From contig JACAAK010000001.1 in assembly GCA_025093985.1 (NCBI GenBank), positions 1-64,000 of the forward strand: a DNA stretch of 64,000 bases. Reading direction: 5' to 3'. Of the stretch, positions 1-8,329 are shown piece by piece. Both the position numbers and the translations under genes were made by a program. Under the pieces are notes generated by a model, which saw only the letters and a list, made by a program, of their open reading frames with translations, made no database searches and was not told where the DNA came from. This stretch comes from Calvatia gigantea. Lineage: Eukaryota > Basidiomycota > Agaricomycetes > Agaricales > Lycoperdaceae. Each line of letters begins with the position of its first letter. Position 1 is the first letter of the stretch.

Positions 1-118
1 AACCCCCTCCCCCAAAACCCCCAAACCCCAAACCCAAACCCCAACCCCCAACCCCCAAAACCCAACCCCTAAAAAACCCCTCCCCCTCCCCCAAACCCCC
101 CTAACCCCTAACCCCTGT
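1..118. repeat. Degenerate C-rich telomeric repeat at window end
   Basis: Runs of C separated by A/AA/TAA (CCCCTAA, CCCCAAA, CCCTAA variants), becoming regular CCCCTAACCCC just before 118. This is the C-rich strand of a TTAGGG-like telomere and it sits at the first base, so the window probably begins at or very near a chromosome end. The irregular spacing could be true degeneration or consensus error in long reads. Confidence 0.8.
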
Positions 119-312
119 TCCATGGATCGAGTTAATTATACTCATCCCCAAGTATAGCGCGATCGTAACGCGTTCTATTGGTTTGGTAGGGTACTGATGG
201 ATAATCAGAGCGCCTGATGAGTCTGTCATAAGACGAAACAGGTGGCTGGGGTAGCTCCCCAGCCTGTTGCGCTGTCTCTCCATCGACAACTCAACGGTTT
301 TTAGGATTTCCT
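114..312 (+). mobile_element. 5'-truncated PLE terminal unit (U1) containing a hammerhead
   Basis: This segment matches the 3' part of the two tandem units at 5382-6475, starting at the shared CTGTTCCATGGATCGAG. Telomeric repeats lie directly upstream (to about 113) and downstream (313-330). It holds two small hairpins and hammerhead 1. In telomere-associated Penelope-like elements, hammerheads sit in the terminal pLTR, so this is read as a pLTR remnant trapped between telomeric tracts. Confidence 0.65.
196..284 (+). ncRNA. Type I hammerhead ribozyme, copy 1
   Basis: The full hammerhead core is present. Stem I is AGCGC (209-213) with GCGCT (269-273), extended beyond an internal loop by GATGGA (196-201) with TCCATC (279-284). 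The core CTGATGA is at 214-220. Stem II is GTCT/AGAC with a six-base loop (221-234). GAAA is at 235-238. Stem III contains an 8-bp GGCTGGGG/CCCCAGCC helix. The cleavage triplet is GTT, so cleavage is predicted after 268. The open stem I makes it type I. The same fold occurs in three further copies. Hammerheads are a known feature of Penelope-like elements; activity here is inferred. Confidence 0.88.
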
Positions 313-330
313 CAACCCCCTAACCCCCTA
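313..330. repeat. Short telomeric tract
   Basis: About two and a half CCCCCTAA units separate hammerhead unit U1 from PLE copy A. Short telomeric tracts at element borders are expected where a retroelement was added to a free chromosome end. Confidence 0.6.
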
Positions 331-2760
331 AGCTCTGATAATTTTTCTTCCCCTTTTCCACCAGAATCCCAAGCCAGGCAAGGGAGGAGGTCAACGCGCG
401 AAGGACGGGGCCACTGGGGGGAGATCCTCCGGTGGTCAAGCCCAACGCGTGCGGGGGACCAAAGGTGGCAGGCAGGTTTGGCAATGCAATCAGGGCAAGT
501 CCAAGCCGAACAAGAAGGGGAAAGGCGGGAGGTCGTAATAGATGATAGCGGCATCCTAGGCATACGCGTGCATCGCGCGCCTTTCAGGTAGGACGTTTCG
601 TCCACTTATCCCGGTTGGCTACTAACCGTTTCCCTTCGTCACGCGCAGCAATTTATCTGGGCCCGAATTCCCTCTGTAGTTTTAGAGAGTATGCGTTATA
701 GGTCTGGAATACATTTGATTGATTGCGATGTATCGCGTGATTTAGCGATTCATTTGAGTGCGGGACTTAAGTACATGCTCCCCACTAAGTATTCTAAGCA
801 ATTGATCTTAGATGCTTGGGACGATTTCGTCGATCGTCTCCGCTGGTCAGTTCATTTCCGAATTATGGATGATCATGACAACAATGAATTACACGACGAC
901 TATGATCCAGACTATGCGACTCCGTCTAGAGCTTCACGTAAGCGGGCGAGTCCATTGGACAGAGCATTTGAGTTTGGCATCGAAGAAGGGACGCGGACGA
1001 TTAATAAAGTAGTCTCGCAATTGCCCAACGATGACCAGATTGGCGGTCGCACACCTAGATCGCTTTTACCGCCGATCTCCAAACTCCATGACTATCTAGT
1101 AACTCACGAGCTCCTACTGATGGTCACTGACAAAAACTTAGGTTGCGCAGTTGCTCCGCGATCCTGGTTCATAGAAAGCGCGCTTAAGCTTCTTAACGCT
1201 ATGGGTAGTCGGGATACTCCTGACTATACAAAACTTAAATTTGACCCGAAAACGTTCCATCCTGATCCTAATCATATGGACCATACTAACTGGCGAGTAT
1301 GGATCGGTCCATTGGTATATATGGTCGAAGCTTTCGCACATGGAGAGAATTGCAAAATTCTGTGCTGAACATGATGTTCACCCGCAACTTCCGGACTTCT
1401 TTAGGAGTTTCTTTTTACCGGAGGTCATGGCTACAAATTACCGTCACAAGGAAGATACTTGGGCGGAGTATGCTGACCGACTCCCAAACTTTTATGTGAT
1501 TCCTAAAATCCATAAACAACCGGTAAAAAGCAAGGCCGATTATCCCTTGCCACTCTGTTATACAAGGTCCAGCCGGGAAGTATGTCTCAAGCATCTTAAA
1601 CCATTAATTGCCGGAGTCCATTCATAATTCATGGAACAAAGGATTTGGTACTTAAGCTTGCTAAATTGTCGTTACCCCCAAATTTTAAATTAATAAATGG
1701 GTCGCTGCTCGCTTATACTTCGTCTAGGTGACGTGTAGCATTCTATCCTAATATCGATAAGGATCGCTGTCTAGAGATTGTTAATGACAGATACCTTAAA
1801 TTTGGGTTTTCGATTCAAGAGGATTTAAGCGTTGAGGAATCTACCAACAGAGCTTGGTTAATGAGGGAGTGCCTCAAAGCGGCCAAAGACGATCTTATAT
1901 TCCCGTTCGACGGGGATTATTATAGGCAGAATCACGGATTAGCGATGGGCGTTGCATGCTCACCAGATTTAGCTAATCTTTATGGAGTACACCCTGAGGA
2001 AGCCTATCGTATGGGTTCAACCGCCCGCGTAGCGTATTATGGACGCTATATCGATGATTTTCTGGCCTTAGTGTACGCTAGGTCATACGGAGAGGCCCTT
2101 GGATGGGTAAGTCCTCTCAAATTCGAGAACTGTGAAATTGAATGGGATGCGGGTGATAATCACGTCAACTTCCTGGATTTGACCCTCTTTTTTGAGGACG
2201 GTGAGTTTCGTCACAAACCGTACAGGAAACCGCTTAACCATTTCGAACGGGTTTCCATGGATTAGCTCTCACCCCGGGAAAATGTCAAGCGCGGCACATT
2301 CACGAGTGAACTGAGTAGGGTAGCCACTCTTTCTTTGAAGTAGATTTCTACGTTGAAGCTGTAGAGAAATTGGGAAAATTATATTTCGAGAGGCTACCCT
2401 CCTAAGTTAATTGCTTCTTGGTTAAGGAGAAAATATAAGGAACGTTGGGATAATCGGCTTAGAGAAAGTCGACCTGAAAACCCGCGGACGTTTCCCTTTT
2501 CCTTAAATCAGAATATAATTGTCATGGGATTTATTTAACGTTCAAAAGTTGGCAGACAGCCTGAAGTCTGGGTGGATAGTTGCACTACGAAAATTATCCT
2601 TCGGTAATACCCCCAACGGTAATGCTAACAAAGTAAATGGCAGGTTGAAATGGCCCAAAATTGAACGCTTGGAGCTAACTGCAAATAAAAAGTAGGAGTT
2701 GACTAAGGCACCCATGCGGGCCCTTAGGGCACGCACTAATACCTACTAAATAATGAAATG
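331..2760 (+). mobile_element. Penelope-like element copy A (Coprina/Athena type), decayed
   Basis: The element begins right after telomeric repeats. A Lys/Gly-rich stretch is readable at about 365-540 (basic N-terminal region, low certainty), then reverse transcriptase in broken frames (691-2265). From about 2311 the sequence matches PLE copy C at 4079-4346 (shared TTGCTTCTTGGTTAAGGAG and TTAACGTTCAAA), giving the C-terminal part of the RT protein. No GIY-YIG endonuclease is recognisable, as in the endonuclease-deficient telomeric PLE clade. Orientation, with the 3' end toward the chromosome interior, fits addition to a terminus. Confidence 0.7.
691..2265 (+). pseudogene. Penelope-type reverse transcriptase, frameshifted
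   Basis: Conserved PLE/RT pieces appear in order but in different frames. The DKNLG motif is near 1129; LPNFYVIPKIHK near 1480-1518; a D-x-x-AFYPNI motif A region near 1728-1755, broken by one base; HGLAMGVACSPDLANLYG (motif B) near 1935-1984; and Y-I-D-D in GRYIDDFLAL (catalytic motif C) near 2047. NFLDLTLFF and a HKPYRKP stretch follow. At least four frame changes plus internal stops separate these blocks, so it cannot make a full RT. The catalytic Asp pair is preserved, suggesting the decay is not very old. Confidence 0.8.
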
Positions 2761-2889
2761 ACTCCAAGTACCTAACGTGTCATCAGTTACAACGAAGGCG
2801 GGTACACCTGAGGTATTTACGCAACAGTCCAGCTCGACAGCCCTTAGTCATTATCAGCCTCGCATCAGACAGGCCGGTTCCATACCATG

Positions 2890-3858
2890 TAGGGGAGGTT
2901 GGGGTTAGGGGTCCTACTTTATAGATCCAGTTCGACACGGAGACTTCCGCAAAGTTCCATTGCACACTGCAAGAAAACGTTGGTGATCCAAGCATTGTTG
3001 GTCTTCTATCCCACGGGCCATCACCTCCCCGGTAAACCTGGTGAAACGTTCATCAAGAACACTTGTCAACACAGTCAATTCAAACACCTATACTGGCTCA
3101 TTCCTTATCTTGCCATTCTCACACAGTTAGATAGGTCAGACTCCTTCTATTGGTTGTGAACTAATTAGGTTGCCACGATTACCCGCTCACGCCATAAAAG
3201 ACTTTACCAAGAGGTCCAACCTGCATGTTGGCGAAGCATCGTATGGATCCTACTCAATGATATCGAGGCATGCCAGGTATCAAAGGAGTTGGGCCAAAGC
3301 CCCTCGGCGGAGATTTTGATTAACCGAAGTCACCCGAACTACTGGGATTTCGTTTGGCCGAATTAAAGAGTTTTCGCCAGCTCAAAAGAACGCCCGCGGA
3401 CAAGGTATGCGAACTCAAGCTTATAACCAACATCCAGGTAGCTGAGAAAGTCAACGTAACTTACGGAAAACTCAGATCCGTTTCAGAAGCCCGCCAAGAG
3501 AGCATATAGTGTTCGTTCGTTTGACTCACATCAAAAGCCAAGTTTCCAAGCGAGATACTCACCTGCCCACCAGGTTTGCAACCACAAGAGCGTAACCCGC
3601 AAAGCGATCTTACACCCCAATCAATGCCCTCCCCGACGAGTTTCGAAGTCCGGCTTATTGGATTTCCGTGGAGATCGTTTCCGGGTATACGAAGGAAATT
3701 GCGTAAACACTACCTCCAACTAGCTTCGCCAAGTTTGACTTAAAAAATCCCATGCAAGTTAATTCTATTTAAGACAGAGTCCGTGTTCAGCGACTTCTAA
3801 GCCGTTATCAAGTTCTAAGTTTCCCTAACAGAAAAAAAAAAAATAGCCTACTCAGGGT
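2890..3858 (-). mobile_element. Truncated PLE copy B (inverted relative to A and C)
   Basis: Read on the minus strand, this aligns from end to end with 4075-5393. Shared blocks include AAAACGTTGGTGATCCAA, GGCCATCACCTCCCCGG, GGCATGCC followed by TTTGATACC in the inverted sense, and TCCGCGGGCGTTCTTTT. Its 3' end carries GGGAGGTTGGGGTTAGGGG (about 2893-2911), the same telomeric border as copy C at 5366-5392. Its 5' end reads CTACTCAGGG (about 3848), the mirror of the CCCTGAGTAGG junction at 4073-4084. About 170 bp of copy C are missing, replaced by a poly-A run at 3832-3843. No intact frame remains. Confidence 0.72.
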
Positions 3859-3859
3859 T

Positions 3860-4078
3860 CAAGAGTCGAGGTTAGGGTTACGGAGCTGGGAAGAGTCATC
3901 AGGGGTTCAGATGGGTTAGTTCTAGGTTAGGTAAGACAGGTTAAGGCTAGGGGTTCAGCTAACCCTAACCCTAACCCACCTAACCCTAACCCCTAACCCT
4001 AACCCCTAACCCCTAACCCTAACCCCTAACCCCTAACCCCTAACCCTCCCCCCCTAACCCCTAACCCCCTAACCCCTG
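3860..4078. repeat. Head-to-head interstitial telomeric repeats
   Basis: From about 3860 to 3958 there are degenerate G-rich units (GGTTAGGGTTACGG, ATGGGTTAG, AGGTTAGG, GCTAGGGGTT). From 3960 to 4078 there is a clean C-rich array of CCCTAA and CCCCTAA. The switch from TTAGGG-sense to CCCTAA-sense within a few bases is the arrangement expected at an end-to-end telomere fusion or at the centre of a terminal inverted duplication. Confidence 0.85.
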
Positions 4079-4738
4079 AGTAGGCTAGCCACTCTTTCTT
4101 CGAAGTACGATTACTACGTAGAAGCATGTAGAGAAATTGCGGATATCTACATTGCGAGAGGCTACCCTCCTAAGTTAATTGCTTCTTGGTTAAGGAGAAA
4201 CTATAAGGAACGTTGGGATAACCGGCTTAGAGAGAGTCGACCTGAACCAGCGGACGTCCTTGTCCTTAAATCAGAATATAACTTGTCATGGGATTTATTT
4301 AACGTTCAAACGTTGGCAGACAGCCTGAAGTCTGGATGGATAGTTGCTTTACGCACATTATCCTTCGGTAATACCCCGGAGAAATCAGAACTCTCCACGG
4401 AAATACTCGCAACCAAGCCGGAACTTACTGAAACTCGTCGGGGAGGGCGATTGCATTGGGGTGGTGAAGATCCGCTTTGGCGGGTTGACGCTCACTCTAG
4501 TGTGGTTGCTAAATCTCTGGTGGGCAGAGGTGAGTATCTACGCTTGGATAAACTTGGACTTCTTGATCGTCGGTTGATCGTCAGTAAGCGACGAACGAAA
4601 CAACTCATAGATCTCGCTGCTTCTTGGCGGCGGGCTGTCTTAGAAAGACGTGATCTAGGTAGTTTTCCAGATCTCAATAGAGATCAACGTACTGACTTTC
4701 GTCAGACTACCTTGGATGGTTGGTTAGCTGAAGCTTGA
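4079..4738 (+). pseudogene. PLE reverse transcriptase C-terminal fragment
   Basis: One open frame of 219 codons runs from the telomeric junction to TGA without an initiator Met. It starts SRLATLSSKYDYY and contains RGYPPKLIASWLRRNYKERW, a stretch typical of the thumb and C-terminal region of Penelope-like RTs. It then runs through a basic segment (RRLIVSKRRTKQ) to TLDGWLAEA. No catalytic motifs are included. The frame is undamaged, so this copy is younger than copy A or was truncated on arrival. Confidence 0.65.
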
Positions 4739-5365
4739 GCTTCACTAGTACCTCTTGTCCGCGGGCGTTCTTTTAGACGCCTGGCGAAAACTTCTTCTGA
4801 ATTCTCGGCCGAAACGAAATCCCAGTTACGATTCTGGGTGACTTCGGTCTAATCAAAAATCTCCCGACCCGACGGGGCCTTCTGGCTCCAACTCCTTTGA
4901 TACCTGGCATGCCTTCGAGTATGCGATGCGAGTAGTGATCCACTACGCAGTGTGCGTTACGCCAAGCATGTCAGGTTGGACTCATCTTAGGTAAAGTGCG
5001 CTTTCTATGGGCGCGTGAGCGGGATAGATACGTTGGGCAACCTATATTGACGTTCACACAACCAATATGAAGGGAGTCTAGACCTAATGCTTAACCTGGT
5101 GTGGCAGGTAATAGGCAAGATGAAGGAATGAAGCCAGTAGTCAGTGTCGTTTGAGAGTTCGTACTGTGGCTTGACGAACGTGTTCTTGAGTGAACGCTTT
5201 CACCAGTAGTTATACGCCGGGGAGGTGATGGCCCCGGTCGGGATAGCGAAAGACCAACAACATCGCATTGGATCACCAACGTTTTCCTTGCAGGTGTGCC
5301 ATATGGAACACTTTGCGGTAAGTACATCCGTGTACGCAATCTTGGACTACTACTAATACGTAGGA
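4079..5365 (+). mobile_element. 5'-truncated PLE copy C
   Basis: The element begins at GAGTAGGCTAGCC immediately after CCCCTAACCCCT. The open frame 4079-4738 is the C-terminal part of the RT protein; the remainder to about 5365 is the 3' untranslated region, followed by another telomeric tract. Copy B is its inverted partner. The same internal start point occurs in both truncated copies and corresponds to position ~2311 of copy A, where the element itself reads GAGTAGGG, so there is telomere-like microhomology at the truncation point. Confidence 0.75.
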
Positions 5366-5392
5366 ACCCCCTAACCCCTAACCTCCCCTAAC
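5366..5392. repeat. Telomeric tract at PLE-C 3' border
   Basis: CCCCCTAACCCCTAACC followed by TCCCCTAAC joins the 3' end of PLE copy C to the first 551-bp hammerhead unit. Together with 313-330 and 3960-4078 it shows that each element in the stack is bordered by telomeric sequence. Confidence 0.75.
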
Positions 5393-5932
5393 AATGGTGA
5401 GTGGAACCGGCCTTGTCTCGTGATGCGCAGGCTGATAGATGGACTAAGGGACTGTCCGAGCTGGACTGTTGCGTAAATAACCTGCCACGGTATGTACCCC
5501 GCCTTCAGTTGTCAAGCTGATGACATCGTTAGGTACTTGGTACGTTCATTTCATTATTTCAGTAATGTTCGTATTTAAGTGCGTGGGCGCTTAATGGGCG
5601 CCCCGCATTTGGGCGCTACGCGGGCGCTTAAGTATAAGTTTTCCTTACCTTTGTTTTTCCTGACGATAATTTAAGCGCCCACAAGCGCTTGAATTTTTGG
5701 GCGCTATATTAGCGCTCGTTGACATTTGTCAACTGTTCCATGGATCGAGCTATTTACGCTCGTCCCCAATAATAACGCGAACCCTCGCGTTCTATTGGTT
5801 TGGTAGGTACTGATGGATAATCAGAGCGCCTGATGAGTCTGTCATAAGACGAAACAGGTGGCTGGGGTAGCTCCCCAGCCTGTTGCGCTGTCTCTTCCAT
5901 CGACAACTCAACGGTTTTTAGGATTTCCTCCT
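5382..5932 (+). repeat. Hammerhead-containing 551-bp unit U2
   Basis: First of two tandem direct repeats; the same landmark (CCTCCCCTAACAATGG) starts at 5382 and 5933. The unit contains inverted GGGCGCTTAA/TTAAGCGCCC segments (about 5587-5725), a CGAGC/GCTCG hairpin (about 5747-5763), an AACGCGA/TCGCGTT hairpin (about 5774-5791) and hammerhead 2. It opens with CCCCTAAC, so tandem units are joined through a telomere-like motif. Read as the pLTR of the PLE. Confidence 0.75.
5812..5901 (+). ncRNA. Type I hammerhead ribozyme, copy 2
   Basis: Same fold as copy 1: outer stem I GATGGA (5812-5817) with TCCATC (5896-5901), inner stem I AGCGC (5825-5829) with GCGCT (5885-5889), CTGATGA at 5830-5836, GTCT/AGAC stem II, GAAA at 5851-5854, predicted cleavage after 5884. 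One extra T on the 3' side of the stem I internal loop compared with copy 1. Confidence 0.88.
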
Positions 5933-6475
5933 CCTCCCCTAACAATGGTGAGTGGAACCGGCCTTGTCTCGTGATGCGCAGGCTGATAGATGGACTAAGG
6001 GACTGTCCGAGCTGGACTGTTGCGTAAATAACCTGCCACGGTATGTACCCCGCCCTCAGTTGTCAAGCTGATGACATCGTTAGGTACTTGGTACGTTCAT
6101 TTCATTATTTCAGTAATGTTCGTATTTAAGTGCGTGGGCGCTTAATGGGCGCCCCGCATTTGGGCGCTACGCGGGCGCTTAAGTACAAGTTTTTTCCTTT
6201 TGTTTTCTTTCCTGACGATTAATTAAGCGCCCACAAGCGCTTGATTTCCTGGCGCTTTTTAAGCGCTCGCTGACATTTATCAGCTGTTCCATGGATCGAG
6301 CTATTTACGCTCGTCCCCAATAATAACGCGAACCTTCGCGTTCTATTGGTCTGGTAGGTACTGATGGATAATCAGAGCGCCTGATGAGTCTGTCATAAGA
6401 CGAAACAGGTGGCTGGGGTAGCTCCCCAGCCTGTTGCGCTGTCTCCTCCATCAGACAACTCAACGGTTTTTTAGG
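5933..6475 (+). repeat. Hammerhead-containing unit U3
   Basis: Second tandem copy of the 551-bp unit, closely matching U2 with small differences in the pyrimidine-rich loop between the GGGCGC inverted repeats and a compensated change in the AACGCGA-type hairpin (loop-proximal pair). It ends at TTTTTTAGGAATCACC, where a gag fragment on the opposite strand begins. Confidence 0.75.
6363..6452 (+). ncRNA. Type I hammerhead ribozyme, copy 3
   Basis: Outer stem I GATGGA (6363-6368) with TCCATC (6447-6452), inner stem I AGCGC (6376-6380) with GCGCT (6436-6440), CTGATGA at 6381-6387, intact stems II and III, predicted cleavage after 6435. All core residues match copies 1, 2 and 4. Confidence 0.88.
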
Positions 6476-6479
6476 AATC

Positions 6480-6714
6480 ACCTCCTTCTCCATGTGTCGT
6501 TTCTCCAGCCATTTGCTGCTGGAGTTCCATCTTCTTCGTGGGTTCTTTCGAACCAATATTGAGCTGCGAAGTTTCCGGATGCTCCTCCGGGTGGTATCAT
6601 AGAGAGTACTAATCGAATTCGAACATTTTCATCGGGGTATGCGGTTGGGTTTAATCCGATGTAGTTCTTTACTGAAACCCACCAGACGTTGAAGTCTTTT
6701 GGGTCTCCTCTGAA
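6480..6714 (-). pseudogene. LTR-retrotransposon gag fragment
   Basis: On the minus strand the frame reads FRGDPKDFNVWWVSVKNYI, then a segment with LNPTAYPDE and RIRLVLSMI, then QYWFERTHEE. This resembles the N-terminal half of Ty3/gypsy-type Gag proteins of basidiomycetes. Nothing of protease, RT or integrase is present. The apparent start (MVLSLTV) is encoded by the inserted Tc1 terminal repeat and is not part of Gag. The fragment lies between hammerhead copies 3 and 4 and is abutted by the transposon at its 5' end. Confidence 0.55.
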
Positions 6715-6716
6715 TA

Positions 6717-6928
6717 CAGTAAGGGACAAAACCATTCCAATGTTTTGAACTTTTCAGAAGATCAGCTCATAACTCAAGGACTACTGTGGCTGTGCACTTC
6801 CTAATTTAATTGTAGATAGTCCAGTATCTTATCTAATCATATGCAAAGTATGATTATGTAATCCTTTGTTTTGGGGGAGTTATTAATTAATTAATATTTT
6901 AAGTACATTGGAACAGTTTTGTCCCTCT
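6717..6928 (+). repeat. Left terminal inverted repeat of the Tc1 element
   Basis: 212 bp, inverted copy at 8110-8321. It carries its own internal symmetry: GGGACAAAACCATTCC at the outer end and GGAACAGTTTTGTCCC at the inner end, so each long repeat resembles a small MITE. An ATTAATTAATTAAT stretch lies near the inner end. Confidence 0.9.
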
Positions 6929-7009
6929 CAAATTCTGAGCACATGACTTCATTTATTGCAATCAAATAAATACAAATAAAATCATGTGACCATGTAGGGT
7001 GATGTATAA

Positions 7010-8083
7010 ATGGATGTGCTTATTCTCAGGTGCAAATTAACTCCCCCACTATACCTTTACAACTATATGCGCTCTCTTTCCTCTACTCAGACCAATAGAG
7101 TCCTCTCTTACCTGGACCAAGGGAAATCTGCTCATCATATTGCTTCTATTACTGGTCTGGGAGTCAGTACTATTTCTAGGATTCGCTCCAAACATAGATC
7201 AACACTTTCCAAATCTGTTGGTGGCCGCCCATCTAAACTTTCTCCCTCTGATATCCACTATTCTGTTCGCCTCATCACCTCTCGCAAGGCTGACAATGCC
7301 TCCCAAGTCACCAAATCACTTCAAAATGTTATTGCCCAGCCTGTATCCACCAAAACAGTGCGCAGGGCACTCAGAGGAGCTGGAATGAAGGCTGTAGTCA
7401 AGCGGAAACGACCTAAACTTACTGCTGTCCATAGGAGGAAAAGGTTGGAGTGGGCAGAAGCACATGTTAACTGGACCCTGGAGGACTGGAAGAGGGTTAT
7501 TTGGACAGATGAGTCCAAAATCAATCGGTTTGGATCAGATGGAAGGGTTTGGGTATGGAAAAAGGCAGGAGAGGGGCTGAATGATAGATTGGTTGAGGGA
7601 ACAGTCAAGTTTGGTGGAGGAAATGTGATGATCTGGGGTTGTATGCTGTGGGATGGAGTGGGGTTTGCCACTAAAATTGAAGGGAAGATGGATGCTGACC
7701 TTTATGTTCAAATTTTGGGGGATGAACTAAAGAGGAGCATCAGGTGGTATGGGAAGAATGAGGAGGATATGGTCTTCCAACAGGACAATGACCCCAAACA
7801 CAAGAGCAAAAAGGCTACAAACTGGCTAGATGAGTCTGAATTGGAGGTTATGGTATGGCCCCCACAGTCTCCAGACCTTAATCCCATTGAACATCTCTGG
7901 ACTCACCTCAAGAATAAGCTGGGAGAGTATGATACTTCTCCTGATAGCATGAATACCCTATGGGAGAGGATACAAAAGGAGTGGGATGACATAGAACCAG
8001 AAGTGTGTCAGAATCTGATAGAGAGTATGCCTAGGAGGGTCCAGGCAGTTTTACAGGCCAAGGGAGCTTATACCAGGTACTAG
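7010..8083 (+). CDS. Tc1-like DD34E transposase
   Basis: 357 codons, no intron. The N-terminal part (about residues 20-110) has a helix-turn-helix (HHIASITGLGVSTISRIRSK) and a GRPSKLS hinge typical of Tc1 paired-like DNA-binding domains. The catalytic domain has WTDESKINRFG (first Asp), FQQDNDPKHKS (second Asp) and SPDLNPIEHLW (Glu); there are 34 residues between the second Asp and the Glu, which defines DD34E. Translation may start at the internal Met near residue 20, since the first 19 residues look like non-conserved leader. It acts in the nucleus to cut and paste the element at TA sites. All catalytic residues are present. Confidence 0.93.
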   Translation: MDVLILRCKLTPPLYLYNYMRSLSSTQTNRVLSYLDQGKSAHHIASITGLGVSTISRIRSKHRSTLSKSVGGRPSKLSPSDIHYSVRLITSRKADNASQVTKSLQNVIAQPVSTKTVRRALRGAGMKAVVKRKRPKLTAVHRRKRLEWAEAHVNWTLEDWKRVIWTDESKINRFGSDGRVWVWKKAGEGLNDRLVEGTVKFGGGNVMIWGCMLWDGVGFATKIEGKMDADLYVQILGDELKRSIRWYGKNEEDMVFQQDNDPKHKSKKATNWLDESELEVMVWPPQSPDLNPIEHLWTHLKNKLGEYDTSPDSMNTLWERIQKEWDDIEPEVCQNLIESMPRRVQAVLQAKGAYTRY

Positions 8084-8109
8084 AATACCCATTTTGTATA
8101 TAAATTTCA

Positions 8110-8321
8110 AGAGGGACAAAACTGTTCCAATGCACTTAAAATATTAATTAATTAATAACTCCCCTAAAACAAAGGATTACATAATCATACTTTGCATATG
8201 ATTAGATAAGATACTGGACTATCTACAATTAAATTAGGAAGTGCACAGCCACAGTAGTCCTTGAGATATGAGCTGATCTTCTGAGAAGTTCAAAACATTG
8301 GAACGGTTTTGTCCCTTACTG
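8110..8321 (-). repeat. Right terminal inverted repeat of the Tc1 element
   Basis: Inverted copy of 6717-6928. Differences seen include one base in GGTTCC versus GATTCC near the outer end and a few others. The right flank continues directly into hammerhead copy 4. Confidence 0.9.
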
Positions 8322-8329
8322 TAGGTACT

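Larger units (their letters stand above)
6717..8321 (+). mobile_element. Intact Tc1/mariner-type transposon, 1,605 bp
   Basis: The element starts CAGTAAGGGACAAAACC and ends with the inverted GGTTTTGTCCCTTACTG. TA dinucleotides at 6715-6716 and 8322-8323 are the target-site duplication typical of the superfamily. Terminal inverted repeats are about 212 bp with only a few mismatches. The single intronless ORF (7010-8083) is uninterrupted. The element is AT-richer than the gene space to the right. Matching repeats, exact TA and an open transposase indicate a recent insertion that may still be mobile. Confidence 0.93.

Noticed and set aside
5091..5339. Minus-strand ORF resembling the plus-strand ORF at 2899-3159
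   Set aside because: The similarity arises because PLE copies B and C are inverted repeats; the region is 3' untranslated sequence of the element.
6715..6735. Start of the minus-strand gag frame (MVLSLTV)
   Set aside because: These codons lie in the Tc1 terminal inverted repeat and are a junction artefact; the gag fragment itself begins at FRGDPKDF.
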